The notes under the pieces are model-generated. The model did no database searches, was not told the DNA's origin, and saw only the letters and a list, made by a program, of their open reading frames with translations. From Rhodospirillales bacterium (GTDB lineage: Bacteria > Pseudomonadota > Alphaproteobacteria > JAREAF01), in the NCBI GenBank assembly GCA_029240475.1, contig JAREAF010000266.1, positions 1-5,311 of the forward strand: 5,311 bases of DNA, read 5' to 3'. Position numbers and translations under genes: made by a program. Of the stretch, positions 1 to 5,311 are shown in pieces; position 1 is the stretch's first letter; every line of letters starts with the position of its first letter.

Positions 1-39
1 CCCTCCGGGCGAGGCCTTCGGCTTGGCGCTCGGCTTCGT

Positions 40-1725
40 TCAGCGCTCGAAAGCCTGAAGCTCCGTCGCCACACGCGCGAAGACCGCGTCCCAATCGCCG
101 CGCTTGGGCTGCCGGAACAGCCGCACGCTGGGGTACCAGGGGCTGTCCTCGCGGTCGAGCAGCCAGAACCAGTAGGGCGTGAAGGGCAGCAGCACCCAGG
201 CGGGCCGCCCCAACGTGCCTGCCAGATGCGCGGGCGCGCTGTCGACCGTGATCACCAGGTCGAGCCGGTCCATCAGCGCCGCGGTGTCGGCGAAATCCTC
301 GAGCAGCGGCCCGGCATCGAGGATCTTGCCCGGCGCCACCGAGGCGAGCTGCTCGGCCTGCGGACCCTTCTGCAGGCTGACGAGCTGAACCCTGGGGTCA
401 TCCGCGAGCGGCAGGAAGCGAGCCAATTCCAGCGACCGCTGCGCGTCGCCGGCATAGGCGGGGTTGCCGCCCCAGGCGATGCCCACGGTCAGTCGGCCGC
501 TGGTCTTGGCGAGCAGCGCGTCGAACTTCGAACCGAGCTGCGGATCGGGATGGAGGTCGGGCGGCGGCGGCACGGTCGAGGGATAGGTCGCGAACAAACG
601 CGGCAGCTCCATCAGCGGCGCGTGCAGGTCGGCAGAGGACAGCCGCTCCCCGGCGACGATCAACCGGTCCACGTCCGGCAGGCGGCGGAACAGGCGCATC
701 AGCGCCGGCTGGCACTCGAGGAACACCGTCGCGCCCTGCGCCTTCACCATGGGCACGAAACGTGAGGCGGCGATGGTGTCGCCGAAGCCCTGCTCGGCCC
801 AGAGCAGGATGCGCTTGCCGGTGAGGTCCTCGCCTTCCCAGGCGGGCATCGGCAGCCGGCGCGGCCGCGCGTCGCGGGTGCGCCAGCGCAGGCGGTAGTC
901 CTCCAGCCCCGGACCCCAGCGGCCCAGCACCAGATGCACATAGCCGCGGCCGAGGCGCGCCTGCAGGTGATCGGGGTCGAGCGCCAGCGCCTGGTCGAAG
1001 CTGATCGCTGCTTCGCCGAGCCAGCCCTCGGCGATCAGGGCGTGCCCCAGGCCGGCATGCGCATCCGGGAGGTCCGGCGCGAGCGCGACCGCGCGCTTGC
1101 AGCATGCGACCGATTCCTCCGCATGACCGAGATGGCGCAGGCACTGCCCGAGCAGGCTGAGCGCCGCCGCGTAGCGAGGATTGAGGGCAAGGGCCTTGTG
1201 GCAGGCGCGCGCCGCATCCGGCCAGCGCTTCAGATCGGCCAGGACGAGTGCAAGATTGAGCTGCGGCTCCGGCCGGTCGGACTGCGCCTTGGCGACGCGC
1301 GCCAATTCGGCCTCGGCCCGGTCGAGCTCGCCCAGATCGCGCAGGACGAGGCCGAGATTGGTTCGCGCCGCGTGGTGCGATTCGTCGCCCGACAGGACGG
1401 CCTGATACTGCTCGGCCGCCTCGGCGAGTTGGCCCTGGTCGCGCTTGAGATTGGCGAGGTTGAACAGCACGTCCGGGGCGCCGGGCGACAGGGTCAGCGC
1501 GCGCCGATAGCTCGCCTCGGCCTCATCGAGGCGCCCGCGGGCCCTCAGCGCGACGCCGAGATTGGCATGCGCCGGCGCCAGGTCCGGCACGAATTTCAGA
1601 AGCCGCTCGTAGAGCGCGATCGCCTGATCCAGCTCGCCGGCGCGGTGGTGGCGCAAGGCTTCGGAGAGGAGCCTGCGCGAGGTATCGTCGGGACGGCCGG
1701 GCACTCCCGCTAGCACGCTCACCAC
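40..1725 (-). CDS. TPR protein with GT9/heptosyltransferase-like C-terminal domain
   Basis: This 561-residue protein has two halves. Residues about 17-254 form seven consecutive 34-residue TPR units, with an eighth partial unit to about 283. They show the usual spacing of small residues and ends such as ALALDPD and ALTLSPG. The second half (about 303-561) looks like a GT-B fold of the ADP-heptose:LPS heptosyltransferase type: ILLWAEQGFGDTI at 306-318, VGIAWGGNP at 414-422, TVDSAPAHLAGTLGRP at 493-508, and a WLLDREDSPWYP block at 521-532. Proteins with this architecture are common in Proteobacteria, usually with unknown acceptors, so sugar transfer is inferred. I see no signal peptide or membrane segment, so it is probably cytoplasmic. 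The start is GTG at 1725, with AGGGG 7 nt upstream; GTG codons at 1722 and 1716 are alternatives. It is the last gene of the petABC transcription unit, 18 nt after petC and in the same frame. The stop is TGA at 40-42. Confidence 0.9.
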   Translation of the reverse strand: MVSVLAGVPGRPDDTSRRLLSEALRHHRAGELDQAIALYERLLKFVPDLAPAHANLGVALRARGRLDEAEASYRRALTLSPGAPDVLFNLANLKRDQGQLAEAAEQYQAVLSGDESHHAARTNLGLVLRDLGELDRAEAELARVAKAQSDRPEPQLNLALVLADLKRWPDAARACHKALALNPRYAAALSLLGQCLRHLGHAEESVACCKRAVALAPDLPDAHAGLGHALIAEGWLGEAAISFDQALALDPDHLQARLGRGYVHLVLGRWGPGLEDYRLRWRTRDARPRRLPMPAWEGEDLTGKRILLWAEQGFGDTIAASRFVPMVKAQGATVFLECQPALMRLFRRLPDVDRLIVAGERLSSADLHAPLMELPRLFATYPSTVPPPPDLHPDPQLGSKFDALLAKTSGRLTVGIAWGGNPAYAGDAQRSLELARFLPLADDPRVQLVSLQKGPQAEQLASVAPGKILDAGPLLEDFADTAALMDRLDLVITVDSAPAHLAGTLGRPAWVLLPFTPYWFWLLDREDSPWYPSVRLFRQPKRGDWDAVFARVATELQAFER

Positions 1726-1732
1726 CGTGACG

Positions 1733-1737
1733 CCCCT
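1733..1737 (-). promoter_or_regulatory. Ribosome binding site of the TPR gene
   Basis: The minus strand reads AGGGG here, 7 nt before the GTG at 1725. It sits in the 18-nt gap after the petC stop, which suggests translational coupling. It is the reason for preferring GTG 1725 (or 1722, at 10 nt) over GTGs further inside; no ATG lies near the 5' end of this frame. Confidence 0.6.
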
Positions 1738-1743
1738 GGCCCT

Positions 1744-2505
1744 TCAGTGCTTCACGCCGAGCCAGATTTTCCTTTTGACGGCGTATAGTAGGCCCGTGAA
1801 GACGATCAGGAAAAGCACCGACTTGACGCCCATGCGCTTGCGCGCCTCCAGCGTCGGCTCGGCCGCCCAGGCCAGGAAGCTCGTCACGTCGGCGGCCATC
1901 TGCGGCACGGTCGCCTCCACGCCCTCCGGATAGGCGACTGCGCCGTCCGACAAGGGGGGCGGCATGGCGATGACATGGCCGGGGAAGTACTTGTTGTAAT
2001 ACTGCCCTTCCTTGAGCGGGAAATCGGCCGGCGGCTCCTCATAGCCGATCAGCACGCCATAGACATGATTGGCGCCGCCCGCGCGCGCCTCGACCAACAG
2101 CGAGAGGTCGGGCGGCAGCGCGCCATTGTTGGCCACGCGCGCGGCCTGCTCATTGGGGAAGGGCGCCTTGAAAGGATCGGAGGGCAGGCCGGGGCGCTCG
2201 AACATCTCGCCTTGGTCGTTCGGCCCGTCGGTGTAGGTCTGCTCGGCCGCGAGCGCCTTGATCTCGTCTTCCGAATAGCCGAGGGCGGCCAGCTCGCGAT
2301 AGCGGATCAGCGTCAGGCCATGGCATCCGGCGCAGACATTCCGATAGACCTCGTAGCCGCGCCGCACGTCTTCGCGCTCGAAGGTGCCGAACAGTCCGTC
2401 GAAGCTCCAATGCCGCTCCGGCAGCTCGACTTCCGATTCCGCGGCCAATGCCGTCCCCGCGGCCATCAGAAGGGCGGCCACGCCGCCGAAGATGCTCCAG
2501 CGCAT
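1744..2505 (-). CDS. petC: Cytochrome c1, heme-containing subunit of the bc1 complex
   Basis: This 253-residue protein takes electrons from the Rieske cluster and passes them to soluble or membrane-anchored cytochrome c on the periplasmic side. A Sec signal peptide covers about residues 1-21, with a likely cut after ALA. The c-type heme site CAGCH is at 58-62 (C58 and C61 thioether, H62 axial). The conserved block ARVANNGALPPDLSLL is at 122-137, and the sixth ligand is probably M181 in IAMPPPLSD. One C-terminal membrane anchor lies at about 225-244, followed by a basic cytoplasmic tail. The length is normal for a free-standing alphaproteobacterial c1; the gene is not fused to cytochrome b as in the Bradyrhizobium-type fbcH arrangement. 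The only cysteines are the two heme cysteines, so the extra disulfide known from Rhodobacter c1 cannot form. The start is ATG at 2505, 12 nt after the petB stop. The stop is TGA, and the next gene continues in the same frame. Confidence 0.97.
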   Translation of the reverse strand: MRWSIFGGVAALLMAAGTALAAESEVELPERHWSFDGLFGTFEREDVRRGYEVYRNVCAGCHGLTLIRYRELAALGYSEDEIKALAAEQTYTDGPNDQGEMFERPGLPSDPFKAPFPNEQAARVANNGALPPDLSLLVEARAGGANHVYGVLIGYEEPPADFPLKEGQYYNKYFPGHVIAMPPPLSDGAVAYPEGVEATVPQMAADVTSFLAWAAEPTLEARKRMGVKSVLFLIVFTGLLYAVKRKIWLGVKH

Positions 2506-2512
2506 TGCCCCG

Positions 2513-2519
2513 CCCCCTT
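2513..2519 (-). promoter_or_regulatory. Ribosome binding site of petC, overlapping the petB stop codon
   Basis: The minus strand reads AAGGGGG, 7 nt before the petC ATG. The AA of the petB TAA stop is the first part of this element, so ribosomes ending petB stop on top of the petC binding site. This points to coupled translation of cytochromes b and c1. Confidence 0.65.
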
Positions 2520-3771
2520 AAGCCTTGTCCATAGCCCGCGCCGGCGCCGGCGCATAGCCCCCGCCCGACAGAACGGGCTGACTGATGCTGACCGGAAGCG
2601 GCCTCGGCCGCTCCAGCCGCGACAAGAGCGGCAGCAGCACGATGAAATGCAGGAAGTACCAGATCGTCGCGATGCGGCCGATCACGACCCAAGTGCCCTC
2701 GGGCGGGTTGGCGCCGACCACTCCGAGCACGACGCAATCCACCACGAGTATCCAGAAGAAGATCTTGTAGATCGGCCGGAAGCGCGCGCTGCGCACCGGC
2801 GAGCGGTCGAGCCAGGGCAGGATGAACAGCACGAAGATCGCTGCGAACATCAGCACCACGCCGCCCAGCTTGTTCGGCACCGCGCGCAAGATCGCGTAGA
2901 AGGGCAGGAAGTACCATTCCGGCACGATGTGAGCGGGAGTCGCGAGCGGGTTGGCCGGGGTGTAGTTGTCGGGCTCGCCGAACAGGTTGGGCGCGAAGAA
3001 CACCACCAGCGCGTAGAAGATGAGGAACACGCCCAGACCGAACATGTCCTTGGCCGTGTAGTAGGGATGGAACGGCAGCGTGTCCTGCGGTCCCTTGGTG
3101 TCGATGCCGAGCGGGTTGTTCGAGCCGAAACGGTGCAGCGCGATGAGATGCAGCACCACCACGCCGACCAGCACGAAGGGCAGGAGGTAGTGCAGCGAGT
3201 AGAAGCGGTTCAGGGTCGGATTGTCGACGGCGAAGCCGCCCCACAACCAGCTCACGACGTTCTCGCCGACGAAGGGAATGGCCGAGAACAGGTTGGTGAT
3301 GACGGTCGCGCCCCAGAAGCTCATCTGGCCCCAGGGCAGCACGTAACCCATGAAGGCGGTGGCCATCATGATCAGCAGGATGACGACGCCCAGGATCCAC
3401 AGGAGCTCGCGCGGCGCCTTGTAGGAGCCGTAATAGAGGCCGCGGAACATGTGGATGAAGGTGATGATGAAGAACATCGACGCGCCGTTCATATGCAGGT
3501 AGCGGATGAGCCACCCGTAATTGACGTCGCGCATGATCCGCTCGACCGATTCGAAGGCGTAGTCGGTGTGCGGGGTGTAGTGCATCGCCAGGACGATGCC
3601 GGTGACGATCATCGTCACCAGCATGATCCCGGCCAGCGAGCCGAAATTCCACCAGTAGCTGAGGTTCCGCGGTGTCGGGTACTCGTTCAGCTCGTGATTG
3701 AGGAAGGTGAAGACCGGCAGCCGGTAGTCAATCCAGCGGACGACCGGGTTCCTGAAGACGGGCGCGCTCAT
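2518..3771 (-). CDS. petB: Cytochrome b, membrane core of the bc1 complex
   Basis: This 417-residue integral membrane protein carries both hemes b and the Qo and Qi quinone sites, the heart of the Q cycle. Eight hydrophobic helices can be placed at about 41-63, 87-109, 122-144, 190-212, 244-262, 300-320, 336-352 and 364-384. The four heme ligands are H93 and H107 in helix B and H194 and H208 in helix D, with the canonical 14-residue spacing in each pair. Qo-site elements are GYVLPWGQMSFWGATVITN at 142-160 and the PEWY motif at 284-287. The frame is open further upstream to 4134, but that part lies over petA and is not plausible protein. The start is ATG at 3771 because MSAPVFRNP begins typical cytochrome b sequence, it has a strong Shine-Dalgarno, and it overlaps the petA stop by ATGA. 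The stop is TAA at 2518-2520. The family is also called fbcB or cytb; all key residues are present. Confidence 0.98.
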   Translation of the reverse strand: MSAPVFRNPVVRWIDYRLPVFTFLNHELNEYPTPRNLSYWWNFGSLAGIMLVTMIVTGIVLAMHYTPHTDYAFESVERIMRDVNYGWLIRYLHMNGASMFFIITFIHMFRGLYYGSYKAPRELLWILGVVILLIMMATAFMGYVLPWGQMSFWGATVITNLFSAIPFVGENVVSWLWGGFAVDNPTLNRFYSLHYLLPFVLVGVVVLHLIALHRFGSNNPLGIDTKGPQDTLPFHPYYTAKDMFGLGVFLIFYALVVFFAPNLFGEPDNYTPANPLATPAHIVPEWYFLPFYAILRAVPNKLGGVVLMFAAIFVLFILPWLDRSPVRSARFRPIYKIFFWILVVDCVVLGVVGANPPEGTWVVIGRIATIWYFLHFIVLLPLLSRLERPRPLPVSISQPVLSGGGYAPAPARAMDKA

Positions 3772-4370
3772 GCCGCAGCTCCTCCGGCGGGACCGACCTC
3801 GCCGATGCGCACGACCGTGTCGCTCGCATAGACATAGTCGGGCACGACCAGGTTCTGCGGAGCGGGGCCCCTGCGGATCCGCCCCGAGGTGTCGTAATGC
3901 GAGCCATGGCAGGGGCAGAACCAGCCGCCGTAATCGCCCTTGGGGTCGGTCGCCTTCTGCCCGAGCGGGATGCAGCCCAGATGCGTGCAGACGCCGACGG
4001 TGATCAGCCATTCCGGCCGCTGCGCGCGCGCCTCGTCGGCTTCCGGATCGCGCAGCTCGCCGAGCTGGACCGAACGCGCCGCCTGGATCTCCTCCTCCGT
4101 GCGATGGCGGATGAAGACCGGCTTGCCGCGCCACTTGACCGTGATCGCCTGGCCGACGGCGATCGGCGACAGATCGACCTCGACCGTCGAGAGCGCCAGC
4201 ACGTCGGCGGAGGGATTCATCTGGTCGATGAACGGCCAGAGCACCGAGGCCGCGCCCACCGCGCCGACCGCGGTGGTGGCGAGGATCAGGAAATCGCGGC
4301 GGGAACCCCCGCCCTCCCCATGGCCGTGTCCTCCGGCCTGGCCGCGGACCGCCTCAGCACCATGGACCAT
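3768..4370 (-). CDS. petA: Ubiquinol-cytochrome c reductase Rieske iron-sulfur subunit
   Basis: This 200-residue subunit oxidises ubiquinol at the Qo site with a 2Fe-2S cluster and delivers the electron to cytochrome c1. After a Gly/His-rich tail (about 11-22) comes a twin-arginine motif, SRRDFL at 23-28, and one membrane helix at about 27-47. This is the usual uncleaved Tat signal-anchor of bacterial Rieske proteins. The cluster boxes are CTHLGC at 128-133 and CPCHGSHYD at 152-160. By family knowledge C128, H130, C152 and H155 bind the cluster and C133-C154 form the disulfide; these four are the only cysteines. S157 and Y159 match the hydrogen-bonding Ser and Tyr that raise the redox potential. 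It is the first gene of the operon. The ATG at 4370 has an AAGGA 10 nt upstream; a second ATG 7 nt inside is out of frame. The end overlaps petB by four bases. Confidence 0.98.
   Translation of the reverse strand: MVHGAEAVRGQAGGHGHGEGGGSRRDFLILATTAVGAVGAASVLWPFIDQMNPSADVLALSTVEVDLSPIAVGQAITVKWRGKPVFIRHRTEEEIQAARSVQLGELRDPEADEARAQRPEWLITVGVCTHLGCIPLGQKATDPKGDYGGWFCPCHGSHYDTSGRIRRGPAPQNLVVPDYVYASDTVVRIGEVGPAGGAAA
3781..3785 (-). promoter_or_regulatory. Ribosome binding site of petB inside the end of petA
   Basis: The minus strand reads GGAGG, 9 nt before the petB ATG and inside the last codons of petA. It fixes the petB start at 3771 and fits translational coupling through the ATGA overlap. 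Confidence 0.7.
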
Positions 4371-4380
4371 TAAAGTTCGT

Positions 4381-4385
4381 TCCTT
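4381..4385 (-). promoter_or_regulatory. Ribosome binding site of petA
   Basis: The minus strand reads AAGGA, 10 nt before the petA ATG. It lies in an unusually A-rich leader for this GC-rich window, containing two copies of GAACGAA spaced 9 nt apart (plus-strand 4376-4382 and 4385-4391). The A-rich, probably unstructured leader would favour high translation of the first operon gene. Confidence 0.6.
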
Positions 4386-4409
4386 TCGTTCTTATTCCGG
4401 CCCGCAGAC

Positions 4410-4440
4410 CGCTGAGGACCCGCGAGCAGGCCGCTCAGCG
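4410..4440. repeat. 7-bp inverted repeat upstream of petA
   Basis: CGCTGAG at 4410-4416 and CTCAGCG at 4434-4440 are perfect inverted copies separated by 17 bases. The element lies 40-70 nt upstream of the petA start, between the guessed promoter and the gene. It could be an operator for a dimeric regulator or a hairpin in the petABC leader. No regulator is assigned. Confidence 0.5.
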
Positions 4441-4491
4441 CGCCGGGCGTGCCTCTTAGCGCATCTCAGATCGGCAGCGCAACGGGCCTCG

Positions 4492-4503
4492 GCGCGATCG
4501 CGC
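4492..4503. repeat. 12-bp perfect palindrome GCGCGATCGCGC
   Basis: This perfect palindrome lies in the middle of the divergent intergenic region, just upstream of the guessed petABC promoter. It could be a symmetric protein-binding site, but alternating GC runs form palindromes easily at this base composition. Confidence 0.4.
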
Positions 4504-4583
4504 GCAAGGGACTATGGCCATGGGCCGAAAGGGCCGGGATGCGTCACCCTGCCGCAGAGCGGGCCTTCGCGGCGCCGACGCGA

Positions 4584-4602
4584 CGGGCTAGTTTCGAGCC
4601 CG
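4584..4602 (+). repeat. Hairpin ending directly at the trmL start codon
   Basis: CGGGCT at 4584-4589 and AGCCCG at 4597-4602 are perfect inverted copies around a 7-base loop, and the second arm ends one base before the trmL ATG. In an mRNA this stem would cover the place where a ribosome binding site should be, and no good Shine-Dalgarno is seen here. It could limit trmL translation, or it may be irrelevant if the transcript starts at or near the ATG. Confidence 0.4.
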
Positions 4603-5055
4603 ATGCGCCTTGCCCTTTTTCAGCCCGACATCCCGCAGAACGCCGGCGCGCTGATCCGCCTCGGCGCGTGTCTCGGCATCGAGATCGACCTGATCGAGCC
4701 GCTCGGCTTCATCCTCGACGACCGGCGCCTGAAGCGCGCGCACATGGACTATCTAGAGCATGTGCAGATCCGCCGGCACGGCTCCTGGGAGCGGTTCCTC
4801 GAGGAGCGGCCGCCCGGCCGGCTCGTGCTTTTGACCCGGGCGGGCGACCTCCGCTACACCGAGTTCCGCTTCGCGCCGGACGACATCCTGCTGCTGGGCC
4901 GCGAGAGCGCCGGCGCTCCGCCGCAGGTGCATGCCAGCGCCGATGCGCGGCTCAGGGTGCCGCTGCGGCCGGGCCTGCGCTCGCTCAACGTGGCGATCGC
5001 CGCGGCGATGGTGCTGGGCGAGGCCTTGCGTCAGACGGAGGGATTCCCGCCATGA
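4603..5055 (+). CDS. trmL: tRNA (cytidine/uridine-34 2'-O)-methyltransferase
   Basis: This 150-residue SPOUT-class enzyme uses S-adenosylmethionine to methylate the 2'-OH of the wobble nucleotide 34; in E. coli the targets are two leucine tRNAs. The family motifs are in order: IPQNAGALIRL at 10-20, the IEPLGFILDDRRLKRAHMDY block at 31-50, LLLGRESAGAP at 96-106, and VPLRPGLRSLNVAIAAAMVLGEA at 119-141, the last two building the trefoil knot that holds the cofactor. The E. coli protein has ETRG where this has ESAG, which I recall as typical of alphaproteobacterial members. The length is normal. The start is ATG at 4603 because MRLALFQPDIPQN aligns with the family N-terminus, although the Shine-Dalgarno is poor. 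Its TGA overlaps the hemF ATG, so the two are probably translated together. The older name yibK applies to the same family. Confidence 0.93.
   Translation: MRLALFQPDIPQNAGALIRLGACLGIEIDLIEPLGFILDDRRLKRAHMDYLEHVQIRRHGSWERFLEERPPGRLVLLTRAGDLRYTEFRFAPDDILLLGRESAGAPPQVHASADARLRVPLRPGLRSLNVAIAAAMVLGEALRQTEGFPP
5037..5042 (+). promoter_or_regulatory. Ribosome binding site of hemF inside the end of trmL
   Basis: GGAGGG lies 9 nt before the ATG at 5052, inside the last codons of trmL. This strong site supports the hemF start and contrasts with the poor site in front of trmL. Confidence 0.7.
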
Positions 5056-5311
5056 GCGCCGATCCGCTTCTCGAGCGAAAAGAGCGCGCCAGCGCCTGGT
5101 TCGAGCACCTGCGCGACGAGATCTGCGCCGCGTTCGAGGCGATCGAGGCGGCGCACTCCGGACCTCTGGCGGACCGCCCCGCCGGCCGCTTCGAGGGCAC
5201 CCAATGGGAGCGGCCGGGCGGCGGCGGCGGGGTCATGTCGGTGATGCGCGGGCGCGTCTTCGAGAAGGTCGTCGTCAATGTCTCGACCGTGCACGGCGCC
5301 TTCAGCGAGGA
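5052..5311 (+). CDS. hemF: Oxygen-dependent coproporphyrinogen III oxidase, N-terminal part
   Basis: HemF converts coproporphyrinogen III to protoporphyrinogen IX by two oxygen-dependent decarboxylations, a late step of heme synthesis, in the cytoplasm. Only the first 86 codons are present; the gene runs off the right edge, and the family is usually near 300 residues. The visible part has the family hallmark: FEGTQWERPGGGGGVMSV at 47-64 followed by VFEKVVVNVSTVHG at 69-82. The start is ATG at 5052, overlapping the trmL stop by ATGA, with GGAGGG 9 nt upstream. Its product supplies heme, which the bc1 proteins encoded divergently next to it need. The oxygen-independent alternative, HemN, is an unrelated radical-SAM enzyme and does not fit this sequence. 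Confidence 0.95.
   Translation, partial: MSADPLLERKERASAWFEHLRDEICAAFEAIEAAHSGPLADRPAGRFEGTQWERPGGGGGVMSVMRGRVFEKVVVNVSTVHGAFSE

Larger units (their letters stand above)
4371..4602. promoter_or_regulatory. Divergent promoter region between petABC and trmL-hemF
   Basis: These 232 bases lie between two divergently transcribed genes, so they must hold the promoter of the petABC operon and most likely that of trmL-hemF. I see no convincing gene: an open plus-strand frame runs through it into trmL but has no start codon here. The best petABC promoter guess on the minus strand is TTGCGC at 4482-4477 with GCTAAG at 4460-4455, a 16-nt spacer and a loose match to alphaproteobacterial promoters. For trmL a weak candidate is TTCGCGG at 4566-4572 with GCTA at 4587-4590, which would place the transcript start close to the ATG. 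I see no FNR-type TTGAT-N4-ATCAA site. Three inverted repeats in the region are listed separately. Confidence 0.55.

Noticed and set aside
2..14. Small hairpin CCTC-N5-GAGG after the TPR gene as a terminator
   Set aside because: Only four base pairs and no following T run on the transcribed strand; too weak to call.
1..58. Possible end of a convergent plus-strand gene (frame 2, ending in TGA at 56-58, last residues GFVQRSKA), or an in-frame open stretch after the TPR stop on the minus strand
   Set aside because: Only 39 bases lie outside the TPR gene, both readings show equal GC at the third position, and neither peptide is recognisable. Undecidable from this window.
226..1713. Plus-strand open frames antisense to the TPR gene (226-765 and 934-1713)
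   Set aside because: No family features; they share third-codon-position bias with the real gene on the minus strand, as shadows do.
2150..3652. A 500-codon minus-strand frame overlapping petB and petC in another phase
   Set aside because: It is an Arg/Ala-rich frame-shifted shadow of cytochrome b and cytochrome c1; no family features.
1975..3831. A 618-codon open frame on the plus strand, antisense to petB and petC
   Set aside because: Its translation is Arg/His/Gln/Glu-rich with no recognisable domain, and it mirrors the codon structure of the real genes. Long antisense frames are expected in GC-rich coding DNA. The opposite strand encodes clear cytochrome b and c1.
3772..4134. N-terminal extension of petB up to 4134
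   Set aside because: The added 121 residues are low-complexity Arg/Gly/Ala sequence lying over the petA coding region. The ATG at 3771 has a GGAGG and family-typical N-terminal sequence.
4569..4581. GCGGC-N3-GACGC, resembling the RegA/PrrA redox-regulator consensus
   Set aside because: The consensus is degenerate and GC-rich, so chance matches are frequent in this DNA; no second site or conservation evidence is available.
3940..4602. Upstream extension of trmL back to 3940
   Set aside because: The extra part crosses petA and the promoter region, is Ser/Arg/Ala-rich, and the SPOUT N-terminus begins exactly at the ATG at 4603.

Overview
The window is GC-rich DNA from an alphaproteobacterium. 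This placement is inferred from protein character and gene layout: separate Rieske, cytochrome b and cytochrome c1 genes in the order petA-petB-petC, TrmL with an ESAG-type motif, and an oxygen-dependent HemF. The sequence alone does not support a genus.

Layout. On the minus strand, reading from about 4370 down to 40, lies one tight operon: Rieske iron-sulfur protein (petA), cytochrome b (petB), cytochrome c1 (petC) and a TPR protein with a glycosyltransferase-like C-terminal half. petA and petB overlap by ATGA. petB and petC are 12 nt apart, with the petC Shine-Dalgarno running into the petB stop. petC and the TPR gene are 18 nt apart and in the same reading frame. A 232-bp divergent intergenic region (4371-4602) separates this operon from a plus-strand pair: trmL (tRNA wobble 2'-O-methyltransferase) and the 5' part of hemF (aerobic coproporphyrinogen III oxidase), also joined by an ATGA overlap. 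The window ends inside hemF. The first 39 bases hold no gene that can be called.

How the genes fit together. petABC encode the whole catalytic core of the proton-pumping cytochrome bc1 complex (ubiquinol to cytochrome c). HemF makes protoporphyrinogen IX for heme, which the bc1 complex needs as two hemes b and one heme c, so the divergent arrangement puts a heme consumer beside a heme producer. TrmL is a tRNA-modification enzyme whose link to respiration is only positional. The TPR protein is the least explained member.

This is mostly ordinary core-genome sequence, and I found no convincing new system. The points worth a second look are the petC-TPR junction, where one TGA separates two in-frame genes, the TPR gene's place in the bc1 operon, and three inverted repeats in the divergent intergenic region, one of which ends directly at the trmL start codon.
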